Shown here one piece after another: positions 18,644 to 25,751 of a stretch of 64,000 nt of DNA. Within the stretch, counting starts at the first letter, position 1. The number at the start of each line of letters is the position of its first letter. The stretch spans positions 124,001-188,000 of the forward strand of contig NZ_FLYE01000045.1 of the NCBI RefSeq assembly GCF_900093605.1. The letters are read 5' to 3'. The stretch is from Candidatus Terasakiella magnetica (GTDB lineage Bacteria; Pseudomonadota; Alphaproteobacteria; Rhodospirillales; Terasakiellaceae). A model generated the notes under the pieces. It was not told the origin of the DNA and searched no databases. It saw nothing but the letters and a program-made list of their open reading frames with translations. The translations under genes were made by a program, and so were the position numbers.

Positions 18644-18884
18644 CTTCTTCTACAATCTCATCTTTACAGATGTCTTCTTTTTTTAGCGTGCGGATCATTT
18701 TGCAGTCTTTTTCCGTCACAACAGAAAGACCATGGTCCGCAACAGTTTTTTCTGTTGCTAAATAAGAGATGCCATCAAGAGCGAAAGAGATGATTTTCAA
18801 GGCAGGAGGACCTGCACAAGCAGAGAGAAAAAGCAGGGATGACCCCAGCAAGAGGTAGGCGCGTAGTTTATTTTTATTCGGCAT
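18600..18884 (-). CDS. Small lipoprotein overlapping the 3' end of hdaA
   Basis: 94 residues with a lipoprotein signal peptide: a basic start (NKNKLR), a hydrophobic core, and lipobox LSAC with the lipidated Cys at about residue 22. The mature part contains a LATEKTVADHGLSVVTEKDCKMIR segment with a second Cys and an acidic tail. I recall this short lipoprotein type from alphaproteobacteria, but no function. The C-terminal 14 codons are antisense to hdaA. It is downstream of aspS on the same strand but separated by a terminator. Confidence 0.75.
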   Translation of the reverse strand: MPNKNKLRAYLLLGSSLLFLSACAGPPALKIISFALDGISYLATEKTVADHGLSVVTEKDCKMIRTLKKEDICKDEIVEEAMIDSEELIVPAAQ

Positions 18885-18905
18885 ATTATTCTTCTTATTG
18901 AAGTT

Positions 18906-18938
18906 AAAAAAAACGCGGTCACACTAAGGATGACCGCG
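18906..18938 (-). terminator. Rho-independent terminator of aspS
   Basis: On the minus strand CGCGGTCA and TGACCGCG form a perfect 8-bp stem followed by eight T residues, 35 bases past the aspS stop. Confidence 0.92.
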
Positions 18939-18971
18939 ATTTCTTAACTTTGTCTTAACGCAGTTTTTTGC

Positions 18972-20795
18972 TTATTCTGCATTGTCTGCCTTTTCGGCAG
19001 CTTTTTCAACTTTTACCTTCTCTTTTGGAAGGTTAAGTTTGATGTGGAGTTCACGCAGCTGTTCGATAGAAACTTCACATGGTGCTTCCATCAAGAGGTC
19101 TTCTGCACGTTGGTTCATTGGGAAGGCGATGACTTCACGAATGTTTGGCTCATCAGCCAGCAACATAACCATACGGTCGATGCCCGGTGCACAACCGCCA
19201 TGTGGTGGGGCGCCAAATTTAAAGGCACGCAACATGCCACCAAATTCTTTTTCAACCACTTCAGGCTCATAACCTGCCAAACCAAAGGCTTTATACATGA
19301 TTTCCGGTTTGTGGTTACGCACAGCACCAGAAGACAGCTCAATACCGTTACAAACGATGTCATACTGCCATGCAAGGATATCCAGCGGGTCTTTACTCTC
19401 AAGCGCTTCCATACCGCCTTGTGGCATAGAGAACGGGTTGTGAGAGAAATCGATTTTACCCGTTTCTTCGTTTAATTCGTACATTGGGAAGTCAACAACC
19501 CAGCAGAAATCGAATTTGCTGTCGTCCAGCAGTTCCAGCTCGTCACAAACGCGGGTACGCACAACGCCTGCAAAATCAGCCGCATCATTTTCTTTACCAC
19601 AGACAAAGAAGACTGCATCGCCGTTACCTAGACCACAAGCATCCAAGATTGCCTGAACGCGTTCTTCACCAAGGTTTTTGGCAATTGGGCCTTTTTGTGT
19701 GCCGTCTTCAGCAATGGCAATGTAGCCCAAGCCACCTTTGCCTTCATCGCGTGCCCAGTTGTTTAGCTTGTCAAAGAAGCTACGTGGGCGAGTTGCTGCA
19801 CCGGGTGCGGGGATGGCACGAACCACATTGCCCTGATCTACCAATTTGGCAAAGAGACCGAAGTTAGAGCCACGAAACGGCTCAGTTGTATCAGTGATGA
19901 TCAATGGGTTGCGCAGGTCCGGCTTGTCGTTACCGTATTTGAGCATGGATTCTTTGTAAGGAATACGCGGGAAAGGAAGTGGTGTAACTTCACGACCGCC
20001 ACCAAAGTTGGTGAAGATTTCATGCATGATTGGCTCAATCGCATTAAACACATCATCCTGTGTTGCATAAGCCATTTCAAAATCGAGTTGGTAGAATTCG
20101 CCCGGTGAACGGTCCGCACGTGCATCTTCATCGCGGAAACAGGGGGCAATCTGGAAATATTTGTCAAAGCCTGACACCATCAACAATTGCTTAAACTGTT
20201 GTGGAGCCTGTGGCAGGGCATAGAATTTACCCGGATGGTTACGTGCAGGCACCAGATAGTCACGCGCACCTTCTGGTGAAGAGGCGGTCAGGATAGGTGT
20301 CTGGATTTCCATGAAGTCCTGATCCGTCATCAAGCGGCGGATTTCAGAGATTACTTTAGAACGTAACTTGATGTTGTTGTGCAGTTGTTCGCGGCGCAAG
20401 TCCAAGAAACGGTGGCGCAGGCGAATTTCTTCACCAGCTTCTTCGTTACCGGCAACCTGCATGGGCAGCACGTCACAAGCTGATTCAAGGACCAGCTCGC
20501 TGATGTAGATTTCAATCGCGCCTGTTGGCATATCAGGGTTAACGGTTTCAGCTGTACGCTTAACCACTTTACCTGTGATGGTCAGCACGCTTTCAACGCG
20601 TGCGCCTTCAGCGATTGGGAAAAGATCGGAGGACACATCGATGACACATTGTGTCATGCCATAGTGATCGCGCAAATCGATGAACAGGAGGTTACCGTGG
20701 TCACGTTTAGAGTGAATCCAACCGGAAAGGCGAACAATGTCACCTTCTTGTTCAGGGCGCAGTTCGTTACATTTATGTGTGCGATAGGGATGCAT
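18972..20795 (-). CDS. aspS: Aspartyl-tRNA synthetase
   Basis: 607 residues, bacterial-type AspRS with N-terminal OB fold ([20 protein letters not shown]), class II motif 2 ([19 protein letters not shown]), an inserted GAD domain and motif 3 ([13 protein letters not shown]). The His in the KRDHGN turn is the residue associated with non-discriminating enzymes that also charge tRNA-Asn, where discriminating enzymes carry Leu. That would imply a GatCAB amidotransferase in this organism; the reading is inferential. The C-terminus is a Lys/Glu/Ala-rich tail. Confidence 0.97.
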   Translation of the reverse strand: MHPYRTHKCNELRPEQEGDIVRLSGWIHSKRDHGNLLFIDLRDHYGMTQCVIDVSSDLFPIAEGARVESVLTITGKVVKRTAETVNPDMPTGAIEIYISELVLESACDVLPMQVAGNEEAGEEIRLRHRFLDLRREQLHNNIKLRSKVISEIRRLMTDQDFMEIQTPILTASSPEGARDYLVPARNHPGKFYALPQAPQQFKQLLMVSGFDKYFQIAPCFRDEDARADRSPGEFYQLDFEMAYATQDDVFNAIEPIMHEIFTNFGGGREVTPLPFPRIPYKESMLKYGNDKPDLRNPLIITDTTEPFRGSNFGLFAKLVDQGNVVRAIPAPGAATRPRSFFDKLNNWARDEGKGGLGYIAIAEDGTQKGPIAKNLGEERVQAILDACGLGNGDAVFFVCGKENDAADFAGVVRTRVCDELELLDDSKFDFCWVVDFPMYELNEETGKIDFSHNPFSMPQGGMEALESKDPLDILAWQYDIVCNGIELSSGAVRNHKPEIMYKAFGLAGYEPEVVEKEFGGMLRAFKFGAPPHGGCAPGIDRMVMLLADEPNIREVIAFPMNQRAEDLLMEAPCEVSIEQLRELHIKLNLPKEKVKVEKAAEKADNAE

Positions 20796-20834
20796 CTTTC
20801 GCTCGTCTCTTTTGCATGAATTTCAAGGGGTCAT

Positions 20835-20851
20835 CAGATTATGATAATCTG
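20835..20851. promoter_or_regulatory. Palindrome upstream of aspS
   Basis: CAGATTA-TGA-TAATCTG is a perfect 7-bp inverted repeat, 40 bases before the aspS ATG. It may be an operator or part of the promoter (it contains CATAAT on the minus strand). Confidence 0.35.
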
Positions 20852-21032
20852 GACAGCGTGAAATCGCATTTAAGAGGGGCAAATGTCAAGAGATATAAGG
20901 ACCATTGGCCCTATTCTTCGCACTTTTTTGGGAATTAGACGGACTTGGCAGCAATAGCCCCTCGCTTGCGCAAGGGGGATAGTGGTATTGCAAGAAAATT
21001 ACGCGCTTTTACCAGAAGGCAAAAGGCTGAAG

Positions 21033-21641
21033 TTACATGCCAATGGCAATGGCTTTGCGTACCAAGTCTGGTAGGTTCGGTGCATCCATTTTACGCATGA
21101 CGGTTGCGCGATAAATTTCCACGGTGCGTGGGCTGATGTCTAAGGATTGAGCCGCTTCTTTGTTAGAGGCACCTTTAACAATCAAATCCATCACTTCGCG
21201 CTCACGCGGTGTAAGTTCATCAACCGTTTTTTTAACGATCTCGGCTTCTTCTGCAGAAGGGAGGTTTTTTTGCGGTGTGCCGCTGACGCGATCCACACAG
21301 GCAATTAACTCATCTGGCTGTACCGGCTTTTGGATAAAATCAACCGCGCCAGCTTGCATGGCTTGAACCGCCATAGGCACTTCGGCATGTGCAGTCAGGA
21401 ATACAATAGGCAGGGGAAACTTCATTTCATTGAGTTTCTTTTGAAGCTCAAGCCCGTCCATTTCCGGCATATTGACGTCAAGGACGACACATCCGGTTTG
21501 AGGGATGTTATCGACTTGGGAAAGAAACTGGCTGGCAGACGCATAGGTATGGACCTTGCGTTGATCTGTCGTCATTGCAGTTTCCAAATAGTCCAAGAGG
21601 TCTTGGTCGTCATCTACAAGATATACGTTTATCGCGGCCAC
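21033..21641 (-). CDS. FixJ/NarL-type two-component response regulator
   Basis: 202 residues. The receiver domain (about 5-120) has the acidic pair DDD near the start, phospho-acceptor D55 in VVLDVNMPEMDG, Thr in FLTAHAE and Lys in FIQKP. A LuxR-type helix-turn-helix follows (about 140-202) with LTPREREVMDLIVKGASNKEAAQSLDISPRTVEIYRATVMRKM. This matches the FixJ/TtrR subgroup. The start is a GTG with AGGA upstream. No histidine kinase is adjacent, so it is an orphan here; it is divergent from the sulfite reductase operon. Confidence 0.9.
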   Translation of the reverse strand: MAAINVYLVDDDQDLLDYLETAMTTDQRKVHTYASASQFLSQVDNIPQTGCVVLDVNMPEMDGLELQKKLNEMKFPLPIVFLTAHAEVPMAVQAMQAGAVDFIQKPVQPDELIACVDRVSGTPQKNLPSAEEAEIVKKTVDELTPREREVMDLIVKGASNKEAAQSLDISPRTVEIYRATVMRKMDAPNLPDLVRKAIAIGM

Positions 21642-21757
21642 TTAATTATTATCCTAGTATTATTCCTTAAGGGTAGGAAATAGGGTACTAATAAAAGGGC
21701 TTTGGAATCAAGAGGGATATTGAAATAAGAGGCAAGTCTTTTGAAGTACCGAAATAA

Positions 21758-21783
21758 TTTGTTATATAAAAATAAATAACAAA
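21758..21783. promoter_or_regulatory. Palindromic operator candidate before the sulfite reductase operon
   Basis: TTTGTTAT and ATAACAAA form perfect 8-bp arms around a 10-base A/T-rich centre. The site ends five bases before a TTGACT -35-like box and lies between the FixJ-like gene and the DUF2849 gene. The layout suits a LysR-type or dimeric repressor/activator site controlling the cys genes. Confidence 0.5.
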
Positions 21784-21788
21784 AAATA

Positions 21789-21817
21789 TTGACTAATTAG
21801 GTAAAAGGGCTCATATA
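21789..21817 (+). promoter_or_regulatory. Possible promoter of the sulfite reductase operon
   Basis: TTGACT is followed after 17 bases by CATATA. The -35 is good and the -10 weak, as expected for an activated promoter. Confidence 0.4.
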
Positions 21818-21873
21818 GGCTTCAGTTTAGCGTTCTGCGCTATGGAAATGAAGATAAACTGAGGCTTTTATTA

Positions 21874-22167
21874 ATGGCTAACCAAGTCGTAACCGCTAAT
21901 CGTCTGGACGATGGCCTTGCTGTTTTTTACGCAAGTGATGGTCAATGGTACAATGATATTTCTAAGGCTGAAATCGTCGAAAATGGCGATGAAAGCGAAA
22001 AACTACTTGAGCGCGCATCTGATGATGCGAATCAGTTGATTGTTGTTGGGCCTTATCTCATTGATGTTGAACAGGAAGGCACTCAGCCTGTTCCTGTTCG
22101 TTACCGTGAAATGATTCGCACAAAAGGTCCTTCTGTGCGCCCCGATCTTGGCTATCAAGCTAAATAA
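21874..22167 (+). CDS. DUF2849 family protein
   Basis: 97 residues, soluble and acidic. It matches DUF2849, a small protein encoded in front of sulfite/nitrite reductase in many alphaproteobacteria: NRLDDGLAVFYASDGQW near the N-terminus and PVPVRYREMIRTKGPSVR near the C-terminus. Its role is not proven; genetic context points to sulfite reductase function or maturation. It is 17 bases ahead of cysI and thus co-transcribed. Confidence 0.88.
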   Translation: MANQVVTANRLDDGLAVFYASDGQWYNDISKAEIVENGDESEKLLERASDDANQLIVVGPYLIDVEQEGTQPVPVRYREMIRTKGPSVRPDLGYQAK

Positions 22168-22184
22168 ATAAGGAATCGAGATTA

Positions 22185-23843
22185 ATGTATAAGTATGACG
22201 AATATGACCAAAAGCTGGTTGACGAACGCGTCGAACAGTTCCGTGGTCAGGTGAACCGTCGCTTAAGTGGTGAGTTGAGTGAAGAAGAATTCCGCCCACT
22301 ACGTCTCATGAACGGTGTTTATCTGCAGCTCCATGCCTATATGCTGCGTGTCGCCATTCCTTATGGCACGATGAACAGTACGCAATTGCGCCAGTTTGCT
22401 TATATCGCGCGCACTTATGATAAAGGCTATGGTCACTTTACCACGCGCCAGAATATCCAGTTTAACTGGCCCAAGCTGGTTGATTTGCCAGATATCCTGA
22501 CAGACCTTTCTAAAGTGCAGATGCATGCCATGCAGACCAGTGGTAACTGTATTCGCAATACCACGTCTGACCAATATGCCGGGGCAGCTTTTGATGAGCT
22601 GGAAGATCCGCGCCCTTGGTGTGAGCTAATCCGCCAATGGTCAACCATGCATCCTGAGTTTACCTATCTGCCGCGTAAATTTAAAATGGCAGTTACGGGC
22701 TCACCAACCGATCGCGCCGCTGTTGCAATCCATGATATCGGCCTGCGTATTCGCCGTGATGATCAAGGTGAACTTGGTTTTGAAGTGATGGTCGGCGGTG
22801 GCCTTGGTCGCACGCCCATGATTGGTAAAACCATCTGTGAGTTTTTGCCTAAAGAAGACCTGCTATCTTATCTTGAAGCGATCTTGCGGGTTTATAACCA
22901 GTTCGGCCGTCGCGATAACAAATATAAAGCCCGTATCAAAATTCTGGTCCATGAAATTGGCGCTGATAAGTTTGGCGAACTTGTGGAAGAAGAATGGGAA
23001 GCCATTCGTGACAGTGCTTTGCAATTGCCACAAGATGAGCTGGAAGAAATGCGCGCGCATTTCACACCACCTGCCTTTGAAGTATTGCCAAGCTTGAACC
23101 CGACATTTTCTGAAAAAGTTCAGGAAGATCAGGAATTTGCCTATTGGGTACAAAATAATGTGAAAGAACATAAGCAACAAGGCTATGCCATTGCTAATAT
23201 TTCACTGAAACCCATTGGCGGCATTCCCGGTGATATCAGCCATGTCCAAATGGATGCATTGGCGGAATTTGCAGACCAATATAGCTTTGGTGAAATTCGC
23301 GCAACCCACGAGCAGAACCTTGTTCTTGCCCATGTAAAACGTGATGATCTGTATGTTCTGTGGCAAAAGCTGAAAGAACAAGGCCTTGCAACACCAAACT
23401 CTGGTTTGATTACGGATTTGATTGCTTGTCCGGGGCTTGATTATTGTGCGCTGGCCAATTCTCGTTCTATCCCGCTTGCACAGCGCATTAGTGAGCGTTT
23501 TGGTGAGTTGGATCGCCAGCATGATATTGGTAAAATTCAGGTCAAGATTTCGGGCTGTATCAACGCTTGTACCCACCACCATGTTGGTCATATCGGCATT
23601 TTGGGTGTGGATAAGAAAGGCCAGGAATTTTATCAGGTTACCCTTGGCGGGCGCGCTGATGAAAATGCCAATATCGGTAAAATTGTTGGGGCCGGGTTCT
23701 CAACAGATGAGATCGTTGATGCGGTTGAAACTGTTGTAAATACGTATATTTCTTTGCGTGAAAGCAAGGAAGAAACCTTCCTTGATGCCTTTGACCGTGT
23801 CGGTGAACAACCCTTTAAGGAGGCTCTTTATGGCGCTCGTTAA
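22185..23843 (+). CDS. cysI: Sulfite (nitrite) reductase haemoprotein
   Basis: 552 residues with the duplicated ferredoxin-like and sirohaem/[4Fe-4S] domains of the sulfite/nitrite reductase family. The cluster-sirohaem cysteines are seen as CPGLDYC (near residue 415) and CINAC (near 460), and the N-terminal half has GYGHFTTRQNIQFNW, typical of the substrate/haem pocket. It reduces sulfite to sulfide with six electrons. No CysJ flavoprotein is adjacent, so the electron donor may be ferredoxin or encoded elsewhere. It sits in DUF2849-cysI-DUF934. Confidence 0.92.
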   Translation: MYKYDEYDQKLVDERVEQFRGQVNRRLSGELSEEEFRPLRLMNGVYLQLHAYMLRVAIPYGTMNSTQLRQFAYIARTYDKGYGHFTTRQNIQFNWPKLVDLPDILTDLSKVQMHAMQTSGNCIRNTTSDQYAGAAFDELEDPRPWCELIRQWSTMHPEFTYLPRKFKMAVTGSPTDRAAVAIHDIGLRIRRDDQGELGFEVMVGGGLGRTPMIGKTICEFLPKEDLLSYLEAILRVYNQFGRRDNKYKARIKILVHEIGADKFGELVEEEWEAIRDSALQLPQDELEEMRAHFTPPAFEVLPSLNPTFSEKVQEDQEFAYWVQNNVKEHKQQGYAIANISLKPIGGIPGDISHVQMDALAEFADQYSFGEIRATHEQNLVLAHVKRDDLYVLWQKLKEQGLATPNSGLITDLIACPGLDYCALANSRSIPLAQRISERFGELDRQHDIGKIQVKISGCINACTHHHVGHIGILGVDKKGQEFYQVTLGGRADENANIGKIVGAGFSTDEIVDAVETVVNTYISLRESKEETFLDAFDRVGEQPFKEALYGAR

Positions 23844-24345
23844 AAACAACCTTGTCGTTAAAGACAGCTGGACCTTTGTGGCAGATGATGCGGATTTACC
23901 TGAAGGTGATATCATCGTTACGCTTGCGCGTTGGCAAGATCAACGCGAAGAGTTGCTCGCACGTGGGGACAACCTTGGTTTAATCCTGCAAAGTGATGAA
24001 AACCCCTCAGCAATTTTTGCGGACCTGACTTTCTTTCAGGTCATCGCGCTTAATTTCCCTGTGTTTGGTGATGGGCGTGCTTATAGCTATGCACGCCTAC
24101 TGCGGGAGCGTCATAAGTTTGAAGGTGAAATTCGTGCGATTGGTGATGTGTCCCATGACCAATTGTTCTTGATGAACCGTTGTGGTTTTGATGCATATGA
24201 AATTGAAGCAGATGACCAAAAAGCCTTGCAAACTTGGCTGGATGCACAGGCGGAGATGACAACCTTCTATCAGCCCACAGGGGATGGTCGCAGGACGGTC
24301 TCTTCCCTAAGGGAAAGAAGGCGTCTGGCAAAAGCAGCGTCTTAA
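23830..24345 (+). CDS. DUF934 family protein
   Basis: 171 residues from the ATG at 23830, which has AAGGAGG upstream and overlaps the cysI stop by 14 bases. DUF934 proteins accompany sulfite reductase in many proteobacteria and are often annotated as putative oxidoreductases, without direct evidence. Family segments: LARWQDQREEL, a FPVFGDGRAYSYARLLRER core, and a MNRCGFDAYEIEAD stretch with the only conserved-looking Cys. cysH, which often belongs to this block, is not present; a terminator follows directly. Confidence 0.87.
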   Translation: MALVKNNLVVKDSWTFVADDADLPEGDIIVTLARWQDQREELLARGDNLGLILQSDENPSAIFADLTFFQVIALNFPVFGDGRAYSYARLLRERHKFEGEIRAIGDVSHDQLFLMNRCGFDAYEIEADDQKALQTWLDAQAEMTTFYQPTGDGRRTVSSLRERRRLAKAAS

Positions 24346-24350
24346 ATTTT

Positions 24351-24389
24351 AAAAACGCCATTTCCTTAAATTGAGGAAATGGCGTTTTT
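24351..24389. terminator. Bidirectional terminator after the cys operon
   Basis: AAAAACGCCATTTCCT and AGGAAATGGCGTTTTT are perfectly complementary around a 7-base loop and separate the convergent DUF934 and permease genes. Confidence 0.92.
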
Positions 24390-24393
24390 CATT

Positions 24394-25347
24394 TTAAATG
24401 ATGAACAGGTTAAAGACGAAACCGCCAATCACTGCCATTGAAAAAATCACCAGTAAAAAAGCTAGTAAAAGCGGCCAGTAAAACAGCTTTTTCAACAAGA
24501 TGACTTCGGGCAGGCTGGCTCCGCCACTGCCAATAACAAGGGCGATAATAGCTCCCATACTCACCCCTTTGGCAACGAAGGAACCTGCCAAGGGTAAAAG
24601 CGTTGTTACACGTACATAAAGCGGAATGCCGATAACCGCCGCTGTGGGGATGGCCGCCGGGTTATCAGGGCCAGCAGCTTGGCTAAAGAACTCGGCTGGG
24701 ACAAAGCCATGGACAAGTGCGCCGATGAGCATAGCAATGACCATATAGGGAAACATCTGTTTAAATAAGGACCAGCATTCCACCCATGCCTTTTGCCAGA
24801 GGGTTGGTTCTTTTACGGGTTTACTGCCGCATCCGCTATTACAGCACGAGGTGGGTTTATCTTCCAGAAGTTCTGGGTTGATATATTTTTCAAAACCAAA
24901 ATGCTGTAGTAAGACCCCCGCAATAAGGGAAATGCTCAAGGCCAGTACCCCATAGGCAATGGTCACTTTAAGTCCTAGCACCGGGATGAAAAGGGCAATG
25001 ATGATGGGGTTAAGCAGCGGGGAGGTGAATAAAAAGGTCATGGTCGGGCCAAAGCCTGCGCGTGCCTTTAGGAGCCCCACCAGCATGGGAATGGTTGAAC
25101 AGCTGCAAAAGGGCGTGATCGCGCCTAAGGCCGCAGCCCTGAAATAGCCGTGACCACTTTGTGCGCCCAAGATACGCTGGATTTTTTCAGCAGGGAGTTT
25201 CTGGTTTAACAAAGCCACACTATAGCTGATGACCAAAAATAAAACGGTCAGTTCCAAGAAGAGCTCTACAAACATAGAAGCGCTTTGATTGAGCATTTCA
25301 AGCCCTTCAGGGCTTTGAAGGAACTCGATGATCCCGGTGATATCCAT
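24394..25347 (-). CDS. Permease of the DUF318/ArsP-like family
   Basis: About 317 residues from the ATG at 25347 (AAGG upstream), with roughly eight hydrophobic segments in two halves. The family signatures are present: GAITPFCSCSTIPMLVGLL in the first half and GSGGASLPEVILLKKLF in the second. Between them is a cytoplasmic loop with CCNSGCGS that could bind thiophilic metals or metalloids. Related permeases export organoarsenicals or Cu/Zn; the substrate here is open. It lies downstream of an ArsR gene, with a copy of the ArsR-type operator in the 57-base gap. Confidence 0.85.
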   Translation of the reverse strand: MDITGIIEFLQSPEGLEMLNQSASMFVELFLELTVLFLVISYSVALLNQKLPAEKIQRILGAQSGHGYFRAAALGAITPFCSCSTIPMLVGLLKARAGFGPTMTFLFTSPLLNPIIIALFIPVLGLKVTIAYGVLALSISLIAGVLLQHFGFEKYINPELLEDKPTSCCNSGCGSKPVKEPTLWQKAWVECWSLFKQMFPYMVIAMLIGALVHGFVPAEFFSQAAGPDNPAAIPTAAVIGIPLYVRVTTLLPLAGSFVAKGVSMGAIIALVIGSGGASLPEVILLKKLFYWPLLLAFLLVIFSMAVIGGFVFNLFII

Positions 25348-25362
25348 AATCACACCTTTAAA

Positions 25363-25384
25363 TATTTCCACAATTATTGAAATA
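25363..25384. promoter_or_regulatory. ArsR-type operator copy 2, in front of the permease
   Basis: TATTTC-N10-GAAATA lies between arsR and the permease, 16 bases before the permease ATG. It matches copy 1 upstream of arsR in both arm sequence and spacer length. Confidence 0.6.
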
Positions 25385-25404
25385 ACTGGGTAAAAAAATA
25401 CAGA

Positions 25405-25689
25405 TTAAAGAGTGCAGCATTCCGCATCTAAAAAGCCCATGACGTCATGAAGGGCGTCTAGTTGGGCAAAACAGTGCAATGTGCGGCCTTCTCTGACTTG
25501 TTTGACCAGTCCAACAGCAATTAAGCGATGTAGGTGATGAGACAGATTGGGGGCTGAGATTTCCAGCCTTTTTTGAACCTCTCCAACGGGAAGGCCTTTG
25601 TCACCTGCTTTGACCAGCAGGCGAAACACAGACATTCGCGTGTTGTGGCCGAGCTCACCTAATCTTTTAACTGCGATTTCTTGATCCAT
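25405..25689 (-). CDS. ArsR family winged-helix repressor
   Basis: 94 residues from the ATG at 25689; an upstream TTG would add 12 residues. The winged helix is clear: LGELGHNTRMSVFRLLVKAG, then GEVQKRLEISAPNLSHHLHRLIAVGLV as helix-turn-helix, and the wing VREGRTLHCFAQ. Cysteines occur in HCF after the wing and in a C-terminal AECC pair, plausible metal or metalloid ligands. It precedes a permease gene on the same strand, and matching inverted repeats lie before both genes, pointing to autoregulation and control of the permease. Confidence 0.9.
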   Translation of the reverse strand: MDQEIAVKRLGELGHNTRMSVFRLLVKAGDKGLPVGEVQKRLEISAPNLSHHLHRLIAVGLVKQVREGRTLHCFAQLDALHDVMGFLDAECCTL

Positions 25690-25716
25690 AAGAAGGATTA
25701 TACTCTGCTTTATTCT

Positions 25717-25740
25717 ATATTTCAATATTTAATGAAATAT
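25717..25740. promoter_or_regulatory. ArsR-type operator copy 1, in front of arsR
   Basis: ATATTTCA-N8-TGAAATAT (core TATTTC-N10-GAAATA) lies 27 bases before the arsR ATG at 25689. The identical core and spacing recur before the permease. Confidence 0.65.
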
Positions 25741-25751
25741 TTAAGTTTCTG

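Noticed and set aside
20958-20977. CCCCTCGC...AAGGGG hairpin downstream of the FixJ-like gene as a terminator
   Set aside because: Imperfect stem and no T run; left unannotated.
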